The notes: generated by a model from the letters alone, not told the origin. Shown: positions 6,898 to 15,147, numbered from the stretch's first letter. The stretch is DNA of 39,053 nt from Acidimicrobiales bacterium (GCA_027371755.1 DAHXLF010000006.1:1-39053); one strand, 5' to 3'. Numbers and translations: made by a program.

Positions 6898-8186
6898 GTT
6901 GGATTATTTTGTCCCCATACTATAAAAACCGGGTTGTGGGCTGTTAAGTGCAAAGTATCGTCAGCAAAAAATTTCCCGGCGTTAATATTAACTTGAATCA
7001 GGTTACCTAACATTTTAGCTAATTTTTGAGCCCTATCTAAACTTGCAAATACTCCGACTACGGTTGCCCCAGGATTGGCGTGTTTGAAAAGCCTATTTAA
7101 CCTCTCCAGCTTTCCGCCACCGATTAGTATTGCGTCGGCTTTTGGGAGCTTTTCTTTGTAGTCATAAAAATCCCCAAGGTGAGTTTCGAAAACAACATTG
7201 TGGTTTTTCATATTCTGTCTTAAGTTGGCATAGGCCACAGAATCTCTTTCGAAAGAGATTACCCTCATTAAAGGGGCAAGCTTAATTGCTTCTATGGATA
7301 TTGAACCGCTACCTGCTCCAATCTCAAGCAAGTTTTTACCATTGTCCAAGTTCAATTTGGACAATACTATGGCCCTTACTTCGGGTTTGGTGATCATTGA
7401 TCTCACGGCTTTGTACGCATCAATTGATTCGCCAAAAACAATCTGTTTTAAAGGCAGGTTGCTTGCAATTTGAGGTTTAGGTAATAGTTGTGAATCCGTA
7501 ACGTTTTTGTTTGAAGGTGAAGATTTAGGTAGTATTAACAGAATTGAGTCAGTAGTGACTTTGGATGCAATTAGGGTCTTAAATGTGTATTTAGTTACAA
7601 TGGGATCGTTGTCTAAATTTGACATGACAAAATATCGTCGATTCGACAGTAGCTTGAAGTCACATTGTTTGGCTAACTGTTCTGCGAGTTCATTAGGCGG
7701 AAGATTCTTAGTGCATAAAACCGCCGATTTGGGTGACTGAGCGACTGCATTCATAACAGGAAACAACGGACGCCCCAAAGTTGAGATTACCGTAGCGTCA
7801 TCCCACGGCTCAGCTAATAACGAAAATGCCAAACTTACCGATGAATCAGCAGGATAGCACGAGATGTTGTGGTCAAAAAAATAATGCTTTACCGATCTTA
7901 GGGCTCCAAAATAACCGGGATCTCCTGAGGCAAAGATAATTTTATCCGATTCAAATTTTGAAAAAGCTTCCAAGGCTTTAAAATAGTCGGGATCGAAGTA
8001 ATGAACCTGCTTATCTGAAAAATCGAATTGATTTGTCAGCTTTGAAAGATTGTATTTACTTGTTAAAATTAGGGAGGTATTTTTGATAATCGATTGCAGG
8101 TTAGAATCGAAACGATTTTCAGTATTGTTCATCAAGCCGATTACCGTTAGATTTAAAGCCGGTTTTTGCCTGTTGGAGGGGTTCAT
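6894..8186 (-). CDS. cbiET: CbiE-CbiT fusion (CobL-like): C5/C15 methyltransferase and decarboxylase
   Basis: Two methyltransferases in one chain, equivalent to CobL. Residues 1 to about 235 are the CbiE-type tetrapyrrole methylase (C5), with FASGDPGYFGAL and the downstream TLGRP segment. Residues from about 250 are CbiT (C15 methylation and C12 acetate decarboxylation), a Rossmann-fold methyltransferase: ESIDAYKAVRSMITKPEVRAI, then LLEIGAGSGSISIEA as the SAM-binding loop, FERDSVAYANLRQN and AILIGGGK. The CbiE half lacks its usual first glycine motif: the start reads LTVIGLMNNTEN where the family has a GxGPG sequence. The gene begins 1.4 kb downstream of cbiD, with an IS607 relic in between, so it now needs its own promoter or read-through. 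Confidence 0.87.
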   Translation of the reverse strand: MNPSNRQKPALNLTVIGLMNNTENRFDSNLQSIIKNTSLILTSKYNLSKLTNQFDFSDKQVHYFDPDYFKALEAFSKFESDKIIFASGDPGYFGALRSVKHYFFDHNISCYPADSSVSLAFSLLAEPWDDATVISTLGRPLFPVMNAVAQSPKSAVLCTKNLPPNELAEQLAKQCDFKLLSNRRYFVMSNLDNDPIVTKYTFKTLIASKVTTDSILLILPKSSPSNKNVTDSQLLPKPQIASNLPLKQIVFGESIDAYKAVRSMITKPEVRAIVLSKLNLDNGKNLLEIGAGSGSISIEAIKLAPLMRVISFERDSVAYANLRQNMKNHNVVFETHLGDFYDYKEKLPKADAILIGGGKLERLNRLFKHANPGATVVGVFASLDRAQKLAKMLGNLIQVNINAGKFFADDTLHLTAHNPVFIVWGQNNPT

Positions 8187-8283
8187 TGTTTATGCAAAAA
8201 GGTTGCTGTCGATTAAATTACTATTCCATTCTACAGTAGGCAAAAATATGGTAGTTCATCCTGCCTCTCAACCAGTTCTACGA

Positions 8284-8311
8284 ACCGATTGACCCTGGGC
8301 GCCTGCAACGC
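8284..8311 (-). ncRNA. possible omega-RNA hairpin at the TnpB element end
   Basis: Just past the TnpB stop, CCCTGG and CCAGGG (with partial GCG/CGC continuation) flank a short loop, giving an 8-bp GC-rich stem with one bulge. TnpB guide RNAs are processed from this part of the element and contain such hairpins. The assignment rests on position and one stem only. Confidence 0.25.
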
Positions 8312-8401
8312 CAGGGACCGCTCCTTCCACCGGCAGCTTCCATCGTTGTCGATGTCTCCTGTCGAGTAGTTGAAGGGTGATTGCACGCCGCTCCAGAAAA
8401 C

Positions 8402-8941
8402 CTAGACATTTCTAGGCATCCTTTTCTTTTCGCTCTCCAGCCGTTGAGTCTCCTCGGTCCATAGCCTGTGAACCGGACTCTGCGAATCGGCACTGAGTGT
8501 GCCTCCCACTGCCGGTTTAATCTGGCGTGGTTTGCTTGGAGTCCTGCCGTGAGCGGTAGTCTTACCATGAACGGCGTGAGTTCGGTCACCATTACTGGCG
8601 GTCCCCGAGGGGACACCCGTACCTCCAGTTCGACTTTCCAATCGGCGTTGGAACCTAGCATCAAGGATTCTCTTTACCTCAGTGTAACTGGTATAGAGTG
8701 TGATATTTGGATCACCAATCCTTTTTGCTAAGTTCATAGCGGCAACCTGGTCCACATCACCCTGCCAGTTGCAATCCCAGTGAGGATTACGGCAGTGAAA
8801 CGTGTCCCCATTGCGGTTGTCTTTGTAGACATAACCACAATCTAAGCTGGGACATGTTTGGCTGGTGTAGGCAGCATTAACCGCTTTTACGGGGGAACAT
8901 CCCCTGAACATCCCCTGTACGTATGCACCACTATACGATCT
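8402..8941 (-). pseudogene. tnpB: TnpB C-terminal fragment (zinc ribbon and RuvC III part)
   Basis: After an in-frame stop at 8942-8944, the open frame reads VKAVNAAYTSQTCP, CGYVYKDNRNGDTFHC and DVDQVAAMNLAKRI. This is the zinc ribbon of TnpB, followed by the segment carrying the last RuvC aspartate (in DVDQVAAMNL). The zinc ribbon is slightly irregular, with extra residues between the paired cysteines (CPSLDC, CRNPHWDC). The first two RuvC motifs (DxG and ExL) are absent, so there is no nuclease. About 110 residues follow the ribbon and look like a low-complexity, basic C-terminal tail. TnpB proteins are RNA-guided nucleases whose guide RNA arises from the element's right end, here at about 8260-8410. 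Confidence 0.75.
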
Positions 8942-9022
8942 TCAAGCTCTGATCTCATCCATGTCGAACACAGACGTGAGAGCTTCTTTGATTTTGCTTT
9001 CCCTCTTAAGTGGGAGAGGTCT

Positions 9023-9238
9023 TCATGAACTAACAGTTTTGGACGTTGGGTAGAGAATGGTCTGGCGTTCTGATGGTGCTTTATGTTTAGTTAAGTGACG
9101 CAGTTTGGCAAGATCGTAACGCCGATTCCCTCCAGGAGTACCTTCGGGAGGCTCGATTTTTCCCTGACTCTCCCATCTGCGCAAAGTTTCAGGACGGACT
9201 CCTAACTCCTTGGCTGCCACTTTAATGTTCACCAACAT
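9023..9238 (-). pseudogene. tnpA: IS607 resolvase TnpA, N-terminal HTH fragment
   Basis: The 71 residues begin with a MerR-type helix-turn-helix: KVAAKELGVRPETLRRWESQGKIEP, then GTPGGNRRYDLAKLRHL. This is the standard N-terminus of IS607 TnpA. The resolvase domain should follow at a sequence like RQTILYARVSS, but here RQTILY is followed by 9 unrelated residues and a stop, so the catalytic serine domain is deleted. If expressed, the fragment could still bind DNA and might repress its own promoter. Confidence 0.8.
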
Positions 9239-9270
9239 GTTTATATATTAGCTAATTTCGCTAAACATGT
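9235..9270. promoter_or_regulatory. nested inverted repeats at the IS607 tnpA start
   Basis: Perfect 9-bp arms ACATGTTTA (9235-9243) and TAAACATGT (9262-9270) enclose a second inverted repeat, TTAGC (9248-9252) and GCTAA (9260-9264), with an AT-rich TATATA between. The left outer arm contains the ATG of tnpA. This is a good candidate for the TnpA-binding operator or recombination end. Confidence 0.5.
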
Positions 9271-9566
9271 CTAGTAGTATCTAGGAATAAACTTACAGCG
9301 AGGAGCCCGCCTTGAAGCGATTCCAGGCTGCCCTATATTGAATTCCATTCCTCTTTGCATACTCTGATAACTTCATAATATAACATGTATCATATACCAC
9401 ATGCATACTACAATCAACCATAGAATCTGGTATTCTTTATCTGCACTTAAAGTTTCCCTCGGGAAAAAGTTCAAATCGACGATTATTTGAACATGAAAGC
9501 AGGTTTGTTCCAAAAACCTACGCTGACTTAAATAAACCATTTTAAAAAGTTAACTGACGCTTTGAA
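9271..9566. other. non-coding stretch between the IS607 relic and cbiD
   Basis: No gene seen. It is AT-rich like the host, with no convincing terminator. It is probably a mix of element flank and the original cbiD-cbiET spacer. Confidence 0.5.
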
Positions 9567-10739
9567 TTACAGCGAGTTTGCAATCTCAGTTGCGCCTTCA
9601 AAATCTGTCATATAAACCGCAACGTCGATGTCGGACCCCGCGTAAGTCCGGCAACTGTCGGCTGCCATTTTGCATAATAAAAATAGTGGTTTGTAAAAAT
9701 TTAAATTCATACAAACCTCGGCAAAATGCCTGGCTGTATTGGTGTCTGTCGCTGCTGACTTTACCTGTTCGGGTGCGTTGGTGAGCATTGCTATCTCTAA
9801 TAATAGATTCGTGTTGACATTACTACGTTTGTAGTGCGTCATCATAATACCGTCAGCTAATTTGACAATTTTGCCGCACATGCCTACGAATGTAATTTTA
9901 TTAAAACCGACCTTCGTGGATCTTTTTATTGCAATTCCCGTAAAGTCTCCGACTTCAACTATTGACAGTTTGTTGGCTTCCGGCCATTTTTTAAAAGCAA
10001 ACTGTTCGGTTCGAAAACCCGTTACCAAAATAACCTCGTTTAGCCTTTGGACTCGCGCAACATTGATTTGTTGTACGACAGAGGCTCTGTAGGCTGCCGT
10101 TGAAAATGGTTTTACTATCCCCGTCGTTCCAAGTATCGATATCCCACCAACAATACCCAGGCGGTCGTTTGTTGTCTTTGCGGCCATTTCGACTCCCCCG
10201 GGCACCGTAATTATTAATACGAAAGATTTTGTCGTGTTGACTTGTCGAATACTTTCACTTATCATCTTCAAAGGAATCTTCGTAATTGAGGGTTTACCTA
10301 CGTCAATTCCCAAGCCATTTAAGGTAACCGTGCCGATTCCGGGACCTGCAACTATATCGATTTCAGGTTTGTCTGATTTGCTTATGCGTTTTTCAAAAGC
10401 AAAAACTGTAATTTCAGCTCCGTGGGTACAATCTGGATCGTCGCCGGCATCTTTAATTACGGTTGCAGCACCATAGTTGTCGGTAGTGACTAATCCCTTG
10501 ACTGATTCTAAGACATCGTGTTTTGGCTTTAATACCGTAAAATCGAACTTTGATTCATTTGGTAGCGTAATCTGGACTGATTCAGGTAACTTTTGGGTCA
10601 TTAAATGTATAATTGCAGCTTTTGCGGCTGCGGCAGCTACGGTGCCGGTTGTAAATCCGGTTCTTAGGCCTGATGGTCTTGCCGATACCTCTTCGGCAAG
10701 ATCCGGTTCGTATGGATTGCTACCTGAAGTTTTTGGCAT
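9567..10739 (-). CDS. cbiD: cobalt-precorrin-5B C1-methyltransferase CbiD
   Basis: SAM-dependent methylation at C-1 of the contracted ring, specific to the anaerobic route. The 390-residue protein opens with the family signature LRTGFTTGTVAAAAAKAA. It continues with KDAGDDPDCTHGAEI, GIGTVTLNGLGIDVGKPSITKIP, TVPGGVEMAAKTTNDRLGIVGGISILGTTGIVKP and FVGMCGKIVKLADGIMMTH. All are well conserved, so it looks functional. It is 77 bases downstream of cbiF. The next gene in the transcript, cbiET, is now 1.4 kb away beyond an IS607 relic. Confidence 0.93.
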   Translation of the reverse strand: MPKTSGSNPYEPDLAEEVSARPSGLRTGFTTGTVAAAAAKAAIIHLMTQKLPESVQITLPNESKFDFTVLKPKHDVLESVKGLVTTDNYGAATVIKDAGDDPDCTHGAEITVFAFEKRISKSDKPEIDIVAGPGIGTVTLNGLGIDVGKPSITKIPLKMISESIRQVNTTKSFVLIITVPGGVEMAAKTTNDRLGIVGGISILGTTGIVKPFSTAAYRASVVQQINVARVQRLNEVILVTGFRTEQFAFKKWPEANKLSIVEVGDFTGIAIKRSTKVGFNKITFVGMCGKIVKLADGIMMTHYKRSNVNTNLLLEIAMLTNAPEQVKSAATDTNTARHFAEVCMNLNFYKPLFLLCKMAADSCRTYAGSDIDVAVYMTDFEGATEIANSL

Positions 10740-10816
10740 CTCAAATAATCAACCTGATTTTAAGTAAGGGTGTCAAATGTTTGACCGTTGAACCATCTAA
10801 TGAAAAAATACTTCAT

Positions 10817-11635
10817 TTAAACCAATTTTCCCGGCGTAGTCCCAGTCGGTCTTCCGACAGTTGAATTTTTACTCGATCGTTTCCTAAATTTATGGGCAAA
10901 ATCAGGCGAATATAGATGTGATCTGGCAATTTCTTCCCCTTTTAAAACATCACCAACGATTACAAGCACAGTGGTATTCTGTCCCGTACTTTTAATTGTT
11001 TTTGCCAATTCGCCGACTGTGGTCAATAAAATATTTTCGTCCGGCCAGCTGACCTTGGAAGCAACTACGGCTGGAGTATATTTGGTGTACAATGACGGAG
11101 GGGCTAAAAGTTCTTTTTGAAGTTTTATGGGGTTTGCGGCCGAGAGATATATTGCGCACGTAGATCCGCTGGCGGCCAAATTGGATAGCTGCTCTGATTG
11201 TGGCATTGAGTTTTGAGTTCTGTTGGCCAGCCTCGTTTGAATTATAGTTTGAGAGATCTTCGGTACGGTTAACTCCGTCGCAACTGCCGCAGCGGTGGCC
11301 GCCAGCGAACTTACTCCGGGCACTACTTCGAAGTCATATTTTGATTCTCTGCAATACTGTATTTGTTCTTGAATTGCGCCGTAGATTGTTGGGTCGCCCG
11401 AATGCAATCTAACAATATTTGAAGATGCTTGTTTATCGTCGTATACCTTAAAGACGTCTTCTAGGGTCATTCCCGATGAGTCGTAAAGTTGGGGATCTTT
11501 GGCACAGTGGTTGAGCACTGAGATTGGAACAAGTGAGGATGCCCAAATGACTACATCGGCTGCCTTCAGCCTTTCTAGTCCCCGTAAGGTAATTAAATCT
11601 TCTGCACCGGGACCGGCTCCCACAAATGAAATCAT
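10817..11635 (-). CDS. cbiF: cobalt-precorrin-4 C11-methyltransferase CbiF
   Basis: Methylates C-11 of cobalt-precorrin-4. The tetrapyrrole methylase motifs are intact: ISFVGAGPGAEDLITLRG at the start, LVPISVL, VRLHSGDPTIYGAIQEQ, VVPGVSSLAATAAA and the C-terminal LVIVGDVL. The 272 residues match the family length. The start codon overlaps the cbiL stop (ATGA), so the two are probably translationally coupled. The C-terminal 35 residues after VGDVL are basic and not part of the fold. Confidence 0.92.
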   Translation of the reverse strand: MISFVGAGPGAEDLITLRGLERLKAADVVIWASSLVPISVLNHCAKDPQLYDSSGMTLEDVFKVYDDKQASSNIVRLHSGDPTIYGAIQEQIQYCRESKYDFEVVPGVSSLAATAAAVATELTVPKISQTIIQTRLANRTQNSMPQSEQLSNLAASGSTCAIYLSAANPIKLQKELLAPPSLYTKYTPAVVASKVSWPDENILLTTVGELAKTIKSTGQNTTVLVIVGDVLKGEEIARSHLYSPDFAHKFRKRSSKNSTVGRPTGTTPGKLV

Positions 11636-12375
11636 GATATCTTTGATGGTATGATTACCGTCGCTAAGTAGCTGGCCGATTCGTCTTCATATTCTGACAG
11701 TTTCATAAAGCTTCCATCTTCTAAACCGAGTTTATTTCCTATGACGGCATTTTCAATTCGATCCGATGAAATTAATGCCTCTTTTATCTGAGATATAAAC
11801 TTACCTCCTTTATATATTATAAGCGTGGTGTTTGTATCTTTAAGTAACTCAATTGCGGCATCTATTTCACTAACGCAAGATATCAGGTAAACCTTATCGT
11901 CGTTGTCAGCCAACATAGTATTGGCACGAGCTGCCAGGTCTTGAAACGCCATAATTCCTGGAACTGAGATTATCTTTAATCCGGGTAATAATTCTTTTAG
12001 GCAAATCTGATACGAAGTAAAAGAAGAATAAAGATTCGGATCGCCGAGAGTAACTATTGCGACGTCTAGATTATTTTTTAGAAGTTCGGCAATCAGTAAA
12101 GAGTTTTGCCTGTAGGACTCGAGAGCGTTATCGTCGAGTGACATCTTTAATCGATGGATATTGATGGTGTTGTCGGCCAACTTTACGATAGTTTCGGCGC
12201 GACCAGGAGTATCAATATCTACGGCAGGAGCAAATACGTAGTCAACGCTCTTTAATATGTCCAGCGCTTTCAGGGTAATCAGCTGCGGGTCGCCGGGTCC
12301 AACTCCGACTCCGTATAGAGTGCCTAGAATCGTTAAATTGTTTGAGTCGATATTTTCGTTGCCTGAAATTGTCAT
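11632..12375 (-). CDS. cbiL: cobalt-factor II C20-methyltransferase CbiL
   Basis: First methylase after cobalt insertion: adds a methyl at C-20, the carbon later lost in ring contraction. The fold motifs are LYGVGVGPGDPQLITLKALDIL, FAPAVD, VTLGDPNLYSSF and ISVPGIMAFQDLAAR. At 247 residues the size is normal. It is the first gene of the cbiL-F-D block, so the promoter should lie in 12376-12532 or inside the upstream ceramidase-like gene. No Shine-Dalgarno sequence precedes the ATG, so translation may be leaderless. Confidence 0.9.
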   Translation of the reverse strand: MTISGNENIDSNNLTILGTLYGVGVGPGDPQLITLKALDILKSVDYVFAPAVDIDTPGRAETIVKLADNTINIHRLKMSLDDNALESYRQNSLLIAELLKNNLDVAIVTLGDPNLYSSFTSYQICLKELLPGLKIISVPGIMAFQDLAARANTMLADNDDKVYLISCVSEIDAAIELLKDTNTTLIIYKGGKFISQIKEALISSDRIENAVIGNKLGLEDGSFMKLSEYEDESASYLATVIIPSKIS

Positions 12376-12532
12376 TAATTAATTTTAAAACAAATATAAA
12401 ATGTTGAAATCGGTAAGTAGTGGAATTGATGGGATTCTTATTGCGTGTTCCTAAGTTGTATGGCTAGACGTATTTATTGCGTATGATCCGAAATTGATGG
12501 GCATTTAGTAGGCGTTATAATTTCAAAATAAA
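12376..12532 (-). promoter_or_regulatory. putative cbiL promoter region with nested repeats
   Basis: Two different words each occur twice in the order A-B-B-A: AATTGATGGG at 12424-12433 and 12492-12501, and TTATTGCGT at 12438-12446 and 12474-12482. AT-rich TATA-like tracts lie near the ATG. I looked for a cobalamin riboswitch box here and found none. If B12 controls this operon, it may be through a protein binding these repeats; that is inference. Confidence 0.35.
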
Positions 12533-14530
12533 TCAATCAAACGGCTCGCTGTGCCATTGTGGTCGATCGCCGTTTTGGTGAAAGAGAAATCTGTGCTTGT
12601 AGCCTCTCTTGAAATGCGGTTCATACCATCTCACTCGGTAGTGATGTCCGCTATCGCTTTGACCCATATGAACAATCTCCAAATCTACATCTTGGTCATC
12701 TGCAATGTAGCCATTACGAGCTGCAAGATGCCAAGTTTGGCCGGTATCACTGTACTGGACTGACACTATGGGCTTGTTCCAATGGATTGCGTCAGGATGA
12801 GCGTCTTGGTAATGGAACTCGTAATACCTTTCAACATTGACCTTGGGGTCATGAAAAACTACTTTTGAGAGCGAGTCTCTTTCGGTATTGGAGCTCATAA
12901 TAGCCGACATGAACTCTTTTGAGTTTAACGCAAATGACCTAACGCTTTCACCTTCATAGACAACACCAGATGCCGCATTGGACAATTCTTGGGACAGATG
13001 AAACACCGCATTGGCAAGAAACGCTTGAGAGTTGGGACCGTAAAGCGTGTGACCGCCTTCGTAATACTGTATACCATACTCCTCTTTCGTTGCAATATAA
13101 CCCGAGTATTCATTTGCAACTGAGGAGACAAGTGATTTCGTAACCCCAATACCTCTAAGCGGTTCGAGTGCCTTTTTTGCAATTCTTTGACCGCTTTCAA
13201 CTGTGATCTCAAAGGGCATGCCGACAATTGCGTAACTGCCGATTCTGATTATTTGGATGGGAAGTATCCGGGGAAAAGAGTTCTTTGACAGCATAATCGG
13301 TTGAAGAAATCTCGATCCAATGACCCATTTTTCACCTTGGGGATCACCGGCTCTGTGAGGTTTTGGGAACCCGGCCTTAAATGGTGGGATTAAATTGATC
13401 ACAGGCGTTGTGTTTTCCTTTGCGCCAGCTACAAGAGCTGCTCCGACTGCGGGTCTATCAGGAATCGTGACTCCATCAATTGTGCGCACTTTGTCCAGAT
13501 TGAGTTCTTTGAAGGCCACACCAAGTTTTACATCACTGCTTAGATCTCCTTCTAGCTCTTTGTAGAGTTCATATGCAGCCTCTCCAATTCCCCTTCCCAC
13601 TCTTTTGGCCTCTAAAAAGCCAGCTTGGCCGGCAATAATTGCGGGCGCTACATCGGCATGGGATCCTTCCATTGCACCAACTATTAATTCGCTACCTAGC
13701 TCTTTCCTGGATCTGACTTTTACTTCTCCACAGATATAGGCCCAAACATCGCTGTGATAAAGATGGTCTTTCACAGGTATGCCAGTACCGTGAACGGAAA
13801 ATATGATTGCAGCACCCATCGGTTTAGTTGACTTACCATCAATTTCATCTATTCTGATAAGTTCCAAAGAAGGGTTTATGGCATGAAACTTCATCTGAGG
13901 ATCCAGCCTTTTATCCTCGACGGTCTCATTTTGAACGTGCGGATGTAGAGATCGATTTCTAGTTAAGCCCCACACCTCCTTGGATCCGATAGCGATCTTT
14001 GCTCTCTTGCGATTTTGGTAGGCATCTACGATCCCATTGGTAATTTCGGTTGCTATGAACTGGGTCCACCTGGCATCAAATCCCGAACGATTAGAAGCGA
14101 ATCGGTTGTAAAAATCTGTTCCTAAGAACTGGCCGGGGGCAGCGTGGGTATGGGTGCCGCCGATCATAATTCCGCCGAGCTTAACATCAGTATTCCCTTC
14201 TACCCCTTTTGCAACTAAATGCTGGATAACAGCTGAACCTCCCAACAAATCACATTGAACGATAGCAAGCGATACCTGCCCTTTACGAAGGTAAAAGATC
14301 CTAGCTCTGAGCCTGGTCCGAAAACCGTTTCCGTTGTGAGCATTTGAAGAGTACCCAGCTTTTGGCATCCCGGGAGGTGGAGTTAGGTCGACTTCTGCGA
14401 CTCCTGCTAGCAGTTCATCTTGAAATGTGACCTCACTGGATTGTTCATGTTTAAAGGAGAATTTTGCCCTAGATCGTTTTCCTGCGAATTGAAGGAGAGG
14501 AGAGTCCGAATTGATATCAAAGTTAGTCAC
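12533..14530 (-). CDS. neutral/alkaline ceramidase homologue, catalytic Ser replaced
   Basis: The whole protein (665 aa) follows the neutral ceramidase family. GVAEVDLTPPPGMPKAGY opens the fold. The zinc-site segments are present: GGTHTHAAPGQF (His127), FSVHGTG-x(8)-HSDVWAY (His247), MPFEITVESGQR (Glu), and EEYGIQYYEGGHTLYGP (the Tyr region). The nucleophile segment differs: the family reads GDVSPN, but here it is ADVAPA, with Ala295 in place of the active Ser. There is no signal peptide, although bacterial ceramidases are usually exported. The start is GTG at 14530 with no clear ribosome site, so it is uncertain. It lies between cbiA and cbiL on the same strand. The true substrate is unknown; it may be a non-catalytic or altered amidase. 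Confidence 0.82.
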   Translation of the reverse strand: MTNFDINSDSPLLQFAGKRSRAKFSFKHEQSSEVTFQDELLAGVAEVDLTPPPGMPKAGYSSNAHNGNGFRTRLRARIFYLRKGQVSLAIVQCDLLGGSAVIQHLVAKGVEGNTDVKLGGIMIGGTHTHAAPGQFLGTDFYNRFASNRSGFDARWTQFIATEITNGIVDAYQNRKRAKIAIGSKEVWGLTRNRSLHPHVQNETVEDKRLDPQMKFHAINPSLELIRIDEIDGKSTKPMGAAIIFSVHGTGIPVKDHLYHSDVWAYICGEVKVRSRKELGSELIVGAMEGSHADVAPAIIAGQAGFLEAKRVGRGIGEAAYELYKELEGDLSSDVKLGVAFKELNLDKVRTIDGVTIPDRPAVGAALVAGAKENTTPVINLIPPFKAGFPKPHRAGDPQGEKWVIGSRFLQPIMLSKNSFPRILPIQIIRIGSYAIVGMPFEITVESGQRIAKKALEPLRGIGVTKSLVSSVANEYSGYIATKEEYGIQYYEGGHTLYGPNSQAFLANAVFHLSQELSNAASGVVYEGESVRSFALNSKEFMSAIMSSNTERDSLSKVVFHDPKVNVERYYEFHYQDAHPDAIHWNKPIVSVQYSDTGQTWHLAARNGYIADDQDVDLEIVHMGQSDSGHHYRVRWYEPHFKRGYKHRFLFHQNGDRPQWHSEPFD

Positions 14531-15147
14531 CTCGATAGTTTACAAGATGTCATTAGGTTGGCTCGTCACCGTAAGAACAAAATAGATTTAGGTTCCAATC
14601 TGTTGCCAGTCTAGGTGCAAAATCCGTCTAGATCTCGCAATTATCCAGTCCGTAAAGGAGGTTGTGTACAAGGTGTGTCTGTCGTAATGGTGGATTGAAA
14701 GTCACGGTCGATATCACAAGAACATGCTGAGAAACTTCTTGTTCCAGAGGACGACCTTACAAAGTACTTAGAAACGAATCCCATCGTGCCGACGTAGATG
14801 AAGTTGTGGTTCTTCCCATTTGCCTTCGAATAGAGATTTTTGTCTTGATAACTAGATTTCATTCTGGTATCTCCAGGCTTCAAGATGACGGATAGGATCG
14901 GAAGCATAAAATTTGAGCAAAGAGCCTGATCCAATGCTCCTTTGTGATGAATGTAGTCCAATGCTCGATTAATGAGCGGATGAAGCCATTTAAATCTATA
15001 GTTCAGCTGGTAATCCTACTTCTGTATAACTACAGATTAGGCATGATTCTATAGAAGTGCTTACGAAGTCTATAGCGGCGTTGGCCTACTCTATAGTTAA
15101 TGGGTAAGCCATATTGCACTTCATTGTTGATTCCAGCATTTGATTTT
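14531..15147. other. 617-bp stretch with no recognised gene
   Basis: The longest ORF (14641-14961, minus, 106 codons) has no recognisable motif, no clear ribosome site and an unusual mix of Ser, Thr and Cys, so I do not call it. The stretch ends with three TCTATAG words spaced exactly 21 bp apart (15048, 15069, 15090) and a fourth at 14995. The ceramidase-like gene's promoter should be near 14531-14640. Confidence 0.5.
15048..15096. repeat. TCTATAG word repeated at 21-bp intervals
   Basis: TCTATAG starts at 15048, 15069 and 15090, two helical turns apart, with unrelated sequence between the copies; another copy is at 14995. Phased short words of this kind are typical of cooperative protein binding, but no known regulator is recognised. 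Confidence 0.4.

Larger units (their letters stand above)
8260..9270 (-). mobile_element. internally deleted IS607-type (TnpA/TnpB) element
   Basis: This stretch separates cbiD from cbiET and is clearly richer in G and C than the flanking cbi genes. It holds the N-terminal part of an IS607 serine resolvase (9023-9238) and the C-terminal part of a TnpB protein (8402-8941), both on the minus strand in the usual IS607 order. Most of both genes is gone. The boundaries are my estimate: the composition changes near 8260 on the left, and the start-region inverted repeat ends at 9270 on the right. IS607 elements make no inverted terminal repeats, so the ends cannot be read exactly. Confidence 0.7.

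Noticed and set aside
8278-8664. 128-codon minus-strand gene and overlapping plus-strand ORF
   Set aside because: They are alternative frames of the GC-rich tnpB fragment, which carries the recognisable zinc-ribbon motif.
12376-12532. Cobalamin riboswitch before cbiL
   Set aside because: I found no B12-box-like core on either strand, and the gap is shorter than a full riboswitch; the same negative holds for 18505-18760.
14641-14961. 106-codon minus-strand gene
   Set aside because: No motif, no ribosome site and a non-protein-like composition at its end; likely a chance ORF.
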